Below, one piece after another: positions 34,342 to 46,640 of a DNA stretch of 64,000 nucleotides. Numbering within the stretch: position 1 is the first letter of the stretch; the number at the start of each line of letters is the position of its first letter. The DNA is from Inia geoffrensis. Taxonomy: Eukaryota; Chordata; Mammalia; Artiodactyla; Iniidae. Both the position numbers and the translations under genes were made by a program. The stretch is from contig CM070905.1 of NCBI GenBank assembly GCA_036417435.1, forward strand, positions 16,717,592-16,781,591, given 5' to 3'. Under the pieces are notes generated by a model. The model was not told where the DNA came from and searched no databases. It saw nothing but the letters and a program-made list of their open reading frames with translations.

Positions 34342-37300
34342 ATGGCAGTAGGAACATACATATCGATAACTACCTTAAATGTAAATGGATTAAATGCTGC
34401 AACCAAAAGACACAGACTGGCTGAGTGGATACAAAAACAAGACCCATATATATGCGGTCTACAAGAGACACACTTCAGACCTAGGGGCACATACAGATTG
34501 AAAGTTGAGGGGATGGAAAAAAATACTCCATACAAATGGAAATCAAAAGAAAGCTGGAGAAGCAATTCTCATTTCAGACAAAACAGACTTTAAAATAAAG
34601 ACTATTAGAAGAGACAAACAAAGACACTACATAATGATCAAGGGATCAATCTAAGAAGGAGATATAACAATTGTAAATATTTATGCACCCAATATAGGAG
34701 CACCTCAATACATAAGGCAAATGCTAACAGCCATAAAAGGGGAAATCGACAGTAACACAATCATAGTAGGGGACTTTAACACCCCACTTTCACCAATGGA
34801 CAGAGCATCCAAAATGAAAATAAATAAGGAAACACAAGCTTTAAATAACACATTAAACAAGCTGGACTTAATTGATATTTATAGGACGTTACATCCAAAA
34901 ACAATAGAATACACTTTCTTCACAAGTGCTCATGTAACATTCTCCAGGATAGATCATATCTTGGGTCACAAATCAAGCCTTGGTAAATTTTAAAAAACTG
35001 AAACCGTATCAAGTATCTTTTCTGACACAATGCTATGAGACTGGATATCAATTACCAGAAAAAATCTGGAAAAAATACAAATATATGGAGGCTAAACGAT
35101 ACACTACTTAATAACCAAGAGACCACTGAAGAAATCAAAGAGGAAATCAAAAAATACCTAGAAACAAATGACGATGAAAACACGATGACCCAAAACCTAT
35201 GGGATGCAGCAAAAACAGTTCTAAGAGGGAAGTTTATAGAAATACAATCCTACCTTAAGAAACAGGAAACATCTCAAATAAACAACCTAACCCTACCCCT
35301 AAAGCAATTAGAGAGAGAAGAACAACAACAACAAAAAATCCCCAAAGTTAGCAGAAGGAAAGAAATCATAAAGATCAGATCAGAAATAAATGAAAACGAA
35401 ATGAAGGAAACAACAGCAAAGTTGAATAAAACTAAAACCTGGTTCTTTGAGAAGATAAACATAATTGATAAAGCATTAGCCAGACTCATCAAGGAAAAAA
35501 AGTGAGAGGACTCAAATCAATAGAATTAGAAATGAAAAAGGGGAAGTAACAACTGACCCTACAGAAATACAAAGGATCATGAGAGATTACTACAAGCAAC
35601 TATATGCCAATGAAATGGACAACCTGGAAGAAATGGACAAATTCTTAGAAAAGCACAACCTTCTGAGACTGAACCAGGAAGAAACAGAAAATAGAAACAG
35701 ACCAATCACAAGCAGTGAAATTGAGACATGATTAAAAATCTTCCAAAAGACAAAAGCCCAGGAACAGATGGCTTCACAGGCGAATTCTATCAAACATTTA
35801 GCGAAGAGCTAACACCGATCCTTCTCAAACTCTTCCAAAATATAGCAGAGGGAGGAACACTCCCAAACTCATTCTATGAGGCCACCATCACCCGGATACC
35901 AAAACCAAACAAAGATGTTACAAAAAAAGAAAACTACAGGCCAGTATCACTGATGAACATAGATGCAAAAATCCTGAACAAAATACTAGCAAACAAAATC
36001 CAACAGGTCATTAAAAGGATCATACACCCTAATCAAGTGGGGTTTATCCCAGGAATGCAAGGATTCTTCAATATACGCAAATCAATCAGTGTGATACACC
36101 ATATTAACAAATTGAAGGAGAAAAACCATATGATCATCTCAATACATGCAGAGAAAGCTTTCAACAAAATTCAACACCCATTTATGATAAAAACCCTGCA
36201 CAAAGTAGGCATAGAGGGAACTTACCTCAACATAATAAAGGCCATATATGACAAACCCACAGCCAACATCGTTCTCAGTGGTGAAAAACTGAAACCATTT
36301 CCACTAATATCAGGAACAAGAGAAGGTTGTCCACTCTCGCCACTATTATTCAATATAGTTTTGGAAGTTTTACCCACAGCAATCAGAGAAGAAAAAGAAA
36401 TAAAAGGAATCCAAATTGGAAAAGAGAAGTAAAGCTGTCATAGAGAATCCTAAGGACGCTACCAGAAAACTACTAGAGCTAATCAATGAATCTGGTAAAG
36501 TAGCAGGATACAAAAGTAGTACAAAACAGAAAACTGTTGCATTCCTATACATTAATGATGAAAAATCTGAAAAAGAAATTAAGGAAACACTCCCATTTAT
36601 CATTGCAGCAAAAAGAATAAAATACCTAGGAATAAACCTACCTAAGGAGACAAAAGACCTATATGCAGAAAACTATAAGACACTGATGAAAGAAATTAAA
36701 GATGATACAAAGAAATGGAGTATAGATATACCATACCCTTGGATTAGAAGAATCAACATTGTGAAAATGACTATACTACCCAAAGCAATCTACAGATTCA
36801 GTGCAATCCCTACCAAACAACCAATGGCATTTTTCACAGAACTAGAACAAAAAAATTCACAATTTGTATGGAAACACAAAAGACCCCGAATAGCCAAAGC
36901 AATCTTGAGAAAGTAAAACAGAGCTAGAGGAATCAGGCTCCCAGACTTCAGAGTATACTTAAAAGCTACAGTAATGAAGACTGTATGGTACTAGTGCAAA
37001 AACAGAAATATAGATGAATGGAACAGGATAGAAAGCCCAGCGATAAACCCATACACAGATGGTCACCTTATCTTTGATAAAGGAGGCAAGAGTACACAAT
37101 GGAGAAAAGACAGCCTCCTCAAAAAGTGGTGCTGGGAAAATTGGACAGCTACATGTAAAGGAATGAAATTAGAGCACTCCCTAACACCATACACAAAACT
37201 AAACTCAAAGTGGATTACAGATCTAAATGTAAGACTCTTAGAGGAAATATAACACTCTTAGAGGAAAACATAGGCAGAACACTCTATGACATAAATCACA

Positions 37301-38460
37301 GCCAGATCCTTTTTGACCCACCTACTAGAGAAATGGAAATAAAAACAAAAATATACAAATGGGACCTAATGAAACTTAAAAGCTTTGGCACAGCAAAGAA
37401 AAAACCATAAAGAAGACCAAAAGACAACCCTCAGAATGGGAGAAAATACTTGCCAACGAAGCAACTGACAGAGGATTAATCTCCAAAATACACAAGCAGC
37501 TCATGCAGCTCAATATCAAAAAACAAACAACTCAATCCAAAAATGGGCAGAAGACCTAAACAGACATTTCCCCAAAGAAGATATACAGATTGCCAACAAA
37601 CACATGAACGGATGGTCAACATCACTAATCATAAGTGAAATGCAAATCAAAACTACAATGAGGCATCATCTCACACCGGTCTGATGGCCATCATCAAAAA
37701 ATCTACAAACAGGGCTTCCCTGGTGGCTCAGTGGTTGAGAATCTGCCTGCTAATGCAGGGGGCACGGGTTCGAGCCCTGGTCTGGGAGGAACCCACATGC
37801 CGTGGAGCGGCTGGGCCCATGAGCCACAACTACTGAGCCTGCGCGTCTGGAGCCTGTGCTCCCCAACAAGAGAGGCTGCGATAGTGAGAGGCCCGCTCAC
37901 TGCGATGAAGAGTGGCCCCCACTTGCCACAGCTAGAGAAAGCCCTTGCACAGAAACGAAGACCCAACACAGCAAAAATAAATAAATTAAAAAAAAAATCT
38001 ACAAACAATAAATGCTGGAGAGGGTGTGGAGAAAAGGGAACCTTCTTGCACTGTTGGTGGGAACGTAAATTGATACAGCCACTATGGGCACACTATGGAG
38101 GTTCCTTAAAGGACTAAAAATAGAACTACCATACGACCCAGCAATCCCACTACTGGGCATACACCCTGAGAAACCATAATTCAAAGAGTCACGTACCACA
38201 ATGTTCATTGCAGCTCGTTTTACAATAGCCCGGACATGGAAGCAACCTAAGTGTCCATCGACAGACGAATGGATAAAGAAGATGTGGTGCATATATACAA
38301 TGGATTATTACTCAGTCATAGAAAGAAAAGAAATTGTGTTATTTGTAGTGAGATGGATGGACCTAGAGTCCGTCATAGAGAGTGAAGTTATGTCAGAAAG
38401 AGAAAAACAAATACCATATACTAACACATATATATGGAATCTAAAAAAAAAATGGTTCTG
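34342..38460 (+). pseudogene. L1-C ORF2 pseudogene (endonuclease / reverse transcriptase)
   Basis: Begins with the usual ORF2 start (TYISITTLNVNG) and keeps endonuclease pieces: LQETH, GDFNT and RIDHIL. Frameshifts and stops break it into open parts at 34342-34593, 34721-34993, 35035-35505, 35728-36432, 36416-36916, 37210-37410 and 38201-38461. The catalytic core is destroyed twice. In motif A the aspartate codon is CAT (His, 36145-36147), and the segment encoding the FADD box has been deleted at about 36438-36440. A CHR SINE splits the C-terminal cysteine-rich region. A short duplication of 'actcttagaggaaa' lies at 37232-37268. Confidence 0.92.
37712..37991 (+). mobile_element. CHR-type SINE inserted in L1-C
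   Basis: Starts GGGCTTCCCTGGTGGCTCAGTGG with B-box-like GGTTCGAGCCC, and carries an extra 3' segment ('gatgaagagtggcccccacttgcc..agcccttgcacagaaacgaagacccaacacagc') before an (AAATA)-type tail. That segment is absent from the other long-form copies. Flanked by a perfect 16-bp duplication AAAAAATCTACAAACA (37696-37711, 37992-38007) made from L1-C sequence, so it inserted after L1-C. Confidence 0.95.
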
Positions 38461-38801
38461 AAGAACCTAGGGGCAAGACAGGAATAAAGACACAGATGTA
38501 AAGAATTGACTTGAGGACACGGGAGTGGGAAGGGTAAGCTGGGACGAAGTGAGAGAGTAGCATAGAAGAATATATGCTACCAAATGTAAAACAGCTAGTG
38601 AGAAGCAGCCGCATAGCACAGGGAGATCAGCTTGGTGCTTTGTGACCACCTAGAGGGGGATGGGGAGGGTGGGAGGGAGGGAGATACAAGAGGGAGGAGA
38701 TATGGGGATATATGTGTATGTATAGCTGATTCACTTTATTATAGAGCAGAAACTAACACACCATTGTAAAGCAATTATACTCCAATAAAAATGTTTAAAA
38801 A

Positions 38802-38812
38802 AAAATCATATG
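38802..38812. repeat. Target-site duplication of L1-C, 3' side
   Basis: AAAATCATATG, partner of 31442-31452. Confidence 0.85.
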
Positions 38813-41800
38813 CAGAAATTTTAGGCTGAAAGACATGAAATTATATTGTTCCTCTAACTTCAACATAAAGCAAGATTTCACCCTACTGAATCCTCCAGGA
38901 ACATAACCCAAACACAGAGGTTGACTTTTAAGAGTGCTTTTCAAATAGGAGAAGCTTGCAAATGTACTTCAGTTTTTTAAAAAATTATTTTTGTTATTCT
39001 TTTCTTTAACTGAGAATGAGCAAAAAATATTGTTTGACTTATTTTCATCCTTAGAGAAATTTCGGTTTTCTTTGAGTTGTACATTCAATGAATTCTGGGG
39101 TGAAGTCAAAAAGCTTTTGTCAAGAACTTCCTCCCCTATGTCACAAGACCTATGTTGAACAAAGACACAGCAAGGAATTGTTTTGTTAAATAAGAAGTGA
39201 AACTAATGTCACACACTTATATTATTCAGAAAACAAAATTAATGATAGTCATATAAGGATTGTCAAAATTCAGACAAGTAAGCAATCCACACAGGCCAGA
39301 GTAGGTAATTATCACTGATGAGATAAAATGTACTTTGGGTGATGGGCTTAATTTGGTTACATGAGGGAAAGAGTGTTTTATGACCAAAGTGCAGGTGGAG
39401 GGTATCAGGGAATGGTTGGTGGCAAGGAGGAAACTGGCCTGCCTGGAATAGGCATTTCATGCGAAAGAAAAGTTGGCTAAGTTTGGACTATAGGTTGGGG
39501 AAGTAGACAGGAAAGGTGGTGAGATAAAAAATAGGGCAAATCCTTAGGTACCCAAATAAGAGGTTCAGATTTGAACATTCAAGTGCTAAGAAGTCACTGA
39601 CGTCTTCTGAAAAATAAGGATTGTCATCTCTATAAAGGAGGGCAGAACTAAGATATGAAATATAGGAAAAGGAAGGGAGAGACAGCTTTTTGCAATTTTC
39701 TCTACTGTTAATGAAGATGAAAGTGATAGACACTGAAATGGAAACATATTAACCATAGTAGCAGCAACAATACAGCCACAGATCACTAGAGAGTAAGGAG
39801 TCAGAATGATATATACCTCACTTTGACCATGGTTGAGTTTTTTACAGCACTAAATGGGCTCTTGGCAGCTGAAACAATACAGGAAGAAACAGTTCAGGCA
39901 AAAAATATTATAAACGAGAGATATCCTTAAACCACGGGAAATACTCTTACTTTTTCCTCTTATAAATGGCTGAGAAGATGAGGGAAAATTTTGTCTGTTT
40001 GAAACTAGTCTATTTTAAATCAATCAATTAAATTAATTTAATTAAGTTAAATTTAATTAGCTAAATTTATTTTAAATTAATAGTAGTCAGCTTACCTTAT
40101 TTCCCCAGTTTCCTGTAACCAGTTCATTAGTCCTCTTATTATCAGATTAAACCCTTTGCTTATGCAACATGGTCCTCTACTAGTGTTTCCTATCTTACAC
40201 TATGGATCTTCCTACCTCCCTCAACTTTTCTAGCACCTGCTGTGCTATTTTCATATTCAGTGTTCCTCTCTCTCATTGCACCACACTGTACACTGTAAAT
40301 GTCTTGCTGTTCTCATAATTCTACTCTTATTTAGCTAAAAAATTCCTCCAAAAGATCATTTCAGATTTTTTCATTTCCAACTTTTTCATTTTTCTCCTCT
40401 GAGCTCTTAATTAATGATTGAATTAACATGATGAAAGAAAAAAAAAAACCTACATGAGCTTTACTATGCACTTGTCTTCATTAAAGTTAAATGACTGTCT
40501 CTAAAGTTATCCTTTCAATTCCCGGAGAATTAATGTTTTTCACTTCCCTAGGCTGAATTCCCTCCTCTAAATGCTGGAACTGATCACTTCTTGCCTCTTC
40601 TGGGGTTTTGTTTCTACCACAGATATTCCATGTGCTCTTAAGTAAATTTTAGCTTACTATATCTTTTAGAAAAAAAAATACAATTTACTGAGAGAAAATA
40701 TTTGTTCTATTAGCCAGTGAAATTTTAAATGTTTGGTTTCCATTTTCCAAATTCCTATCAGGGATTCTTAGGCAGGATGATTGGCTAACCATCCATGACT
40801 ACCTCTCCTCCTTCCTGAAATCTCATTGAAATGTGAGAAGACTCCGAAAACTCTGCACAACTAAACCCGTTGTACCACTGCAAAACCCAGAAGGGTATCA
40901 TTAAATTATGAGAACAGCAAGGATTTTCTTGACAGTATAAAAGAGATTGTTTATGAAACTCAACCAATCTTAGTCACCTGCAGTTCATGACAGATTAAAA
41001 ATAAAAGGGCACTGAAGTAAGCGAGTTTACTCAGCAGAACTTTCAAAGTTTTCCAATTCCCAAAGCAGCTGGAACTGGGAGTAGGACTTGCCCTGTCAGG
41101 TGGTCGATTAATTCAAGGACTGTGGAATAGTTGGAGTAGTCTCTCAAAAAGAAATTTTCCCAGAAGATAAAACTAAGTAGAGCTCTCCAAGTAAAATGGA
41201 AGTTCTGCCCTAGGAGACTCTGTAAGGAACTTGGGTCAAGAAGAAGCCGCTATAATGGACAAAAAACAAACAAACAAACAAAAACCCCAAGCAAAAAATC
41301 TGTTGTACCTATAAATTCCCTTCTCCTTCTAAAGAAAACCCAGCCACACACAAACTTTCTCCCCATTTTAATCCTCTCCCCTACCCTTGCTCTCAGCCAG
41401 TGACTTTCACAATCAGGGTCAGAATTCACTGTGGGATAAAAAGCTTACTTTGCCTGTGATTTGAAGACACCTGAATGTAACATGTTGCTACAACTGGGCT
41501 GTTAGTTAAAATTGGGAACAAACTAAAACCTCAAACAACTGAGAGAAAACAAAGGTAAGAAAGACAAGGGTAAGAAAGAGAGACAACAGAGTGAATAAAT
41601 GAAGTCCCAGGGAAAGCTAAAGCAATAAAGGAAATAGAAGGTAACATCCAATATAGGATGTTTAACCACCTCAGAGATTCTAAAGGATTGCATATCTCGA
41701 AAGCAAGAACTGGCTACCATAAAACAGAAGTAACTAAGTAAACTGAGGTCTTGAGAATTAAACTGCAACAACAACAAAAAAAACCCAACTTCAGTGTTAA

Positions 41801-42039
41801 TAAAGTGGAATAAGGAATAGCTGCAGAGTGACATTTGTCTTAAAGACCATATACAGAGGCATGCCTCAAAATTAGAGATGAAAATTATGAATGAGAGGTG
41901 AAATTATGAGAATGCAATTAAGAAATATGGAAATGGATCCATGAAATCAAGTAATCATTCCAGAAGAAATGATTAAAAATAGAAGAAAACTTACCTTCTA
42001 GAAGAAATATGTGGTGCAATGAACAGAACTGTCTAAAAG
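38813..42039. other. Non-coding stretch, nothing assigned
   Basis: AT-rich unique sequence with only short open frames. It includes an AT palindrome-rich patch (40015-40085) and an (AAAC)n tract (41262-41282). No exon or repeat family recognised. Confidence 0.45.
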
Positions 42040-42048
42040 TGACCCTAG

Positions 42049-42189
42049 GAATTCCCTGGCAGTCCAGTGGTGAGGTCTCCCTGCTTCCACTGCAGGTGAC
42101 ACAGGTTCGATCCCTGGTCAGGGAACTAAGATCCCGCAAGCTGTGCGGTGCAGCCAAAAATAAATGAATAATATTAAAAAAAATAAAAA
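42049..42189 (+). mobile_element. CHR-type SINE, short older form
   Basis: 'GAATTCCCTGGCAGTCCAGTGG', 'ggttcgatccctggtcagggaactaagatcccgcaagc', 'gcggtgcagcc', then an A-rich tail. Flanked by TGACCCTAG at 42040-42048 and 42190-42198. It is about 140 bp and related to the 16.7-kb and 63.4-kb copies rather than the long form. Confidence 0.9.
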
Positions 42190-42198
42190 TGACCCTAG

Positions 42199-42825
42199 AT
42201 GTTACTGTAGGTTCCCCAGACAAACTGGCTTCTTCCACTTCTCTCAGGTGTGTTGCACCAAGCTTGGCTTCCCGTAACAGGCCAAAGGCCACCCGGTGCT
42301 AGGCAGCTGGTTTCTCAGACAACTCTTGTAAACAGCTTGAACTGTTTCCAGACTACCCAGCGTGATTCCAGACTACCCAGCATCAAAAGATATTTTCTTT
42401 CCCTGAGAACACTGTCCTGCTTGCACCATAACAAAGCAGATACACAGGGGAGAGTGACCTTCAACAGGATCCCAGCCTCACACTGCAGGCCAGGAGTACC
42501 CAGGTCTCAGGACATTCTTCTGCAGGTGGTGGAAGAATGGGAACCTTCTTCCTTTGCTTGCTTCTCTTCTTATTGAACCTGGACCTATGTGTTGTCCTTT
42601 TCCTCAATGAATCCTGTTCCTTAAGCCACACAAAATGATGTTGTGATATATCATAGATGGAGACCTAGAAGGGACTCACCATGCACAACAAATTATTATG
42701 AGTCTTCAGAGAAAAAGGCCCACCAGATAATGGTTATTTCAACATATTTTGGAAAAAGATACGATCTTCAAGGATAAAGGGAAATACCTATATTTTCATT
42801 TTTTGGATAGATTACCTTTATAGAA
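42199..42825. other. Non-coding stretch, nothing assigned
   Basis: Moderately GC-rich in the left half. The 42250-42576 plus-strand frame has no motif. A small tandem duplication 'ttccagactacccagc' is at 42347-42380. Confidence 0.4.
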
Positions 42826-42960
42826 CCAGTTAGTCTTGAATTTAATGGAATTCCAAATGTATTTCAAAGAAAAATTAAAAAGGAACTCAATAGGCCAATT
42901 TTAAAATTCATGTGGAAGATAAAGGGTAACAAATAATAAAAAATGTTTTGTGTAAAAATA
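42826..42960 (+). repeat. Ancient L1 ORF2 fragment
   Basis: 'taatggaattccaaatgtatttc..actcaataggccaattttaaaattcatgtggaagataaaggg' resembles the mid-to-late ORF2 region of old L1 elements ('..attccaacggcattttt..cctaaaattcatatgg..'). No open frame remains. Confidence 0.5.
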
Positions 42961-43555
42961 TAATGTGTCGTGTAGTGGACACTGTGCTTTTCTACCCAGA
43001 TCCCTCCTGTGGACCGAAGGACACCTTCCTCCTGCGGCTTCGAGTTCTGCCAGCAGATAGCCCCCAGTAACCTGTCCTCTCCAGGAATGTCTCTCAGGGG
43101 AAGAAAGCACTTCACCCAGAGTCTGTGTTCCTTCTAAGAGGCAGCCTATATCCAATTACTAGTTGATGCAGAAGTATAATAGCTCAGCCATCCCACGTCA
43201 ACTTGGGACATCTCTCGGGGACTGTCTCTTTCTTCAGAGCTCCCTGTGGGGTTAACTGTGGCTTAACATGATGTATCAAGCACACTTTCTCCCTCAGCCC
43301 ATTCCTGCATCAGTGTCTTCCCCACAGATGCTGATCACCAGAGCTCTCACTAACAAAATTCCTATATACTAATCTCCATCTCAGAGTCTGCTTCCAGAGA
43401 ACAAGATTTGCCCTATCAGATGTAGATATCACAACAGCAAAAGACAGCAGTTAAACACAGTGATACCAATATATCAATAGGCAACTGAATCAGGAAGAAA
43501 TAGAAAGGCAAGAAATAGACACACACATATACTATGGTGATTTGGTATGTCACAA
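42961..43555. other. Unassigned stretch, possibly an old LTR or DNA-transposon relic
   Basis: Less AT-rich than its flanks, with no recognisable coding signature. The tone of the sequence suggests an old repeat, but I cannot match a family. Confidence 0.35.
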
Positions 43556-43558
43556 AGG

Positions 43559-43578
43559 TTTTTTTTTTTTTTTTTTTT
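43559..43578. repeat. Poly-T run
   Basis: Twenty T residues between an unassigned block and an L1 relic. Confidence 0.95.
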
Positions 43579-43850
43579 AACTTGGCCAGGAAATAACGGT
43601 CTTTTAAATAAATGGTTGGGGACAATGATCGTCTACACATCAAAGGAAAACATAATATAGTCAATTTTCAACTTTATATAATACACAGAAACAAATTACA
43701 CATAAATTAAAGATGTAGACATAAAAATCAAAGTATGAAAATACCTAGAATTGAGCATCACACAATATTTTAGAAGCTTGAATGGGATGGGGGTGTTAGT
43801 ATAAGGCTTCCCAGACAAAACACAAAATTCAAAGGTCATTTTAAAAAAAT
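43579..43850 (+). repeat. Ancient L1 ORF2 C-terminal fragment
   Basis: 'aacggtcttttaaataaatggttggggacaatgatcgtctacacatcaaaggaaaac' and '..caaattacacataaattaaagatgtagacataaaaatcaaag' follow the ORF2 segment that in L1-B reads 'ggacagcctcttcaataagtggtgctgggaaaactgg' onward (28185). Highly decayed. Confidence 0.55.
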
Positions 43851-44495
43851 GATTGTCAGATTTTAAATTTTTAAATTTTTGCCTTTGCATTCTGACATAA
43901 TTTCGGACATACACAAAGTTGCAAAAGTAATACAAAATATTACCATATATGGTTCCCCCATGCTGAAGAAAAACTGTCTAAGAAATATTGAGTATGTTTG
44001 TTTTTCACAAAGATATGATTTAGTGTTGTGAAACTACTTTATTTGTATTCTAGGACTGAGTAAATACATAAATATATTGTAGATAATGAAAACCAAGTTT
44101 CTCAAAGTCAGAGAAAAAGTTTATTCTAGTGAGAACACTAGAATAAATGCTGTGGTAATTGGTGGCATTAGTAATAATTCATGACTATAGACAGATAACC
44201 ACCCAGGCCTGGATTTCTCCATGGGGCTCAATTCTTCAAAATTAGACTTCATTCCATTTCTGTTCTCTTGATTCTGTATATTCCCACCTTTCCCCAATTT
44301 CAATTACTTCCATAACTAATTTAAATGTGCTTGTAAGCTTGAATCTTCCCTTAGAAATTTCTCCTTGCTAACTCAAAGGAATCTCTAACATTTCAAATCA
44401 AATGCAAAGTAATAAAGTGAAATAAAATATTCTAGACAATGTATATGAGAGAAAAATTGCCTTCCCTAATCTCACAAAAGTGTCCCATAATAAAA
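43851..44495. other. Non-coding stretch, nothing assigned
   Basis: AT-rich, no named repeat and no exon. Confidence 0.4.
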
Positions 44496-44501
44496 ATTAT
44501 C

Positions 44502-44710
44502 GGGCTTCCCTGGTGGAGCAGTGGTTAAGAGTCCGCCTGCCAATGCAGGGGATGCGGGTTCGTGCCCCGATCCGGGAGGATCCCACATGCCGAAGAGCGG
44601 CTGGGCCCGTGAGCCATGGCCGCTGGGCCTGAGCGTACGGAGCCTGTGCTCCACGACGGGAGAGGCCACAACAGTGAGAGGCCCGCATGCCACCAAAAAA
44701 AAAAAAAAAG
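44502..44710 (+). mobile_element. CHR-type SINE, long form
   Basis: GGGCTTCCCTGGTGGAGCAGTGG, B-box-like GGTTCGTGCCC, end 'ggcccgcatgccacc' plus A-tail. A short duplication ATTATC flanks it (44496-44501, 44711-44716). Close to the 7.6-kb and 52.5-kb copies. Confidence 0.92.
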
Positions 44711-44716
44711 ATTATC

Positions 44717-45605
44717 AGCTGTGTCCTTAAGGATAGATTAATTTTTAACTTTTCCATCTGGATTAATTTTTCCTTTACTAACATAGCTTTGACCTCACGT
44801 TTGTACCATGTGATTACACCTGTCTAACTTTTTAGAACAAGTGTGGGTCCAATCAAATCCTCTTTGTGTAAATTCAAATTAAAGACAAAGAAACTAAGAA
44901 TCAGAGTGTGGTGACTGCGTGAAGCAGTACTTGGAGATACGGACTTTGGGACTATGGTGGCCATTTTGACCCATGTGCACCAATGAGGCTTCCAGTAACA
45001 CTGTTGGTACAGAAGACAGAAGTGGCACAGGAGACCATGCATTTGCAGAGAGAGTAAGTAGCTCGAAAGTTTATATATTTACTTGTTATCTTTTCATGTC
45101 TGGTAAGGTTTTACTATATCTATAGTTAAGTTTAACTAAATGCTCGTAATTCTTTAATATAGAATGCCCTCCTTGCTTAAGCTACCCTGGGTGGGTTTTT
45201 GTTTGTTGCAATTAAACAATTATCCGTTAAAATTGTTAAACAGATAATTAAAATTGTTAAAATTGAAGTAGGGTAATGAAAGAAGTAGGGTAATGAAAGA
45301 AGTCACTGCAATGTGGATCTTTAGTAAATAATAGTATTTACTATTAGTTTAAACCATGTATAAATACATTTATAAGTAATAGTTTAAACCATGTGTAAAT
45401 TCATTTATAACATACAAAACAACAAAAAGTTATCATATTGGTGGTAAAATAACAAGAATGAAGTCTGTGTACTGATGTTTCCTCCATAGTTTGTTGTGGA
45501 ATTTATTTCTTGATAGGGATTCTATGTTCGTTCAGACTTTAACCTAGATGTTTTTAAGAAAGAAAGAATATAAAAAGAAGTGCTTCGAAGATTTGGAAGT
45601 TGAAA
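44717..45605. other. Non-coding stretch with small tandem repeats
   Basis: Contains 'gaagtagggtaatgaaa' twice (about 45265-45300) and a 38-bp direct repeat 'agtttaaaccatgt.taaat.catttata' (45346-45412). No gene or named repeat. Confidence 0.5.
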
Positions 45606-45609
45606 AGAG

Positions 45610-45630
45610 ACACACGCACACACACACACA

Positions 45631-45700
<70 letters not shown>

Positions 45701-45708
45701 TACATATG
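45610..45708. repeat. Compound (CA)n-(TA)n-(CA)n microsatellite
   Basis: CA repeats, 'tatatgtgtg', about 27 TA units, then CA repeats and 'tacatatg'. The arrangement is self-complementary and could form a hairpin. Confidence 0.95.
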
Positions 45709-46337
45709 AACATGATCTTCAATAGTCCTAGCATATCCGAAAAAATTTGTGTTCAATATAATTCTCTAATGTATGCTGATAACCTGGAATCAAAGAGCTG
45801 AGAAATACTAAGCTGAATCTAGTATTATAAAGAGGAAATCATCAATAATAATAGTATTAAAAGGTACCCTTTTCAGAATTCAGGGGAAAAAATTCTCCCC
45901 TTCCCTTAAAAAATAATTAGGATGCTTTGGAATGTTCTGCATTTCCCTGATCAAAAGCATTTTAAGCAAAACTAGCTCGATCTGAGGAACTAAAATATAA
46001 GCAAGTATCGAATAACTGAAGAAGAAGCTTTAGTAGGGTTAGGGAGTTATTTCTCGCAAGAATCATTTTAGAAGATCTGAAGCATGCAGACAGTGACAAT
46101 CTATTAATTTTCCTCATAAGCTGCCTTATTTTTTCCACTTAGTGGTCAGCAAATCCAAAGCCAACTACCAAACACTCAACTTTGAATATTCACTAATCAA
46201 TAGACAATTATCTCTGACTGAGGCCAGGATGAAAACAACCCAAGAAATAAACCACTATCTTACCCTTACTCCATTCTTCACTGCATCTGCACTCTCTCCT
46301 GGTACGAGCATTCTAAGCATTTAGTGATACCTTTTTG

Positions 46338-46339
<2 letters not shown>
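45709..46339. other. Non-coding stretch, nothing assigned
   Basis: AT-rich, short open frames only, no repeat named. Confidence 0.4.

Positions 46340-46378
<39 letters not shown>
46340..46378. repeat. (AC)n microsatellite
   Basis: About 19-20 uninterrupted AC units. Confidence 0.96.
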
Positions 46379-46380
<2 letters not shown>

Positions 46381-46504
46381 CCATATAAAATTATCTTCTC
46401 AGAATATTTCACAAGGAAAACTCACTTTTCCATTGTGGCCAACCTATAAACTCAAAGTCAATACAATAAGCAATTCAGACTAGCAGTAAATATTACTAAC
46501 ATAT

Positions 46505-46640
46505 AGTATACAATTACATTGATTTTGTGCTAGATGTTTACATTTTTTGTTACAAAAATTAACATATGCATTCTTATCCTCATTTTACAGATGAGGAAAC
46601 AGAAGTCCTAAGAAATTAAATCTTATCCAAGGTAACATAA
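46505..46640 (-). repeat. MIR SINE relic
   Basis: 'attcttatcctcattttacagatgaggaaacagaagtcctaagaaattaaat' followed by 'ccaaggtaacataattagatactaagtg' is the MIR central-to-terminal series in reverse orientation. Confidence 0.75.

Larger units (their letters stand above)
31453..38801 (+). mobile_element. L1-C: end-to-end L1 retrotransposon, decayed, with a nested SINE
   Basis: About 7.35 kb including a 280-bp CHR SINE (37712-37991). It starts 'tggaggaagagaccttcaagatggcgg', has a GC-rich 5' UTR of about 1.9 kb with a single copy of the module duplicated in L1-B, broken ORF1 (33388-34283), broken ORF2 (34342-38460), and a 3' UTR ending 'ccaataaaaatgttt' plus A's. Many CpG-to-TpG-like changes, stops and small indels mark it as older than L1-B. 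The intact flanking duplication shows the whole unit inserted once. Confidence 0.95.
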
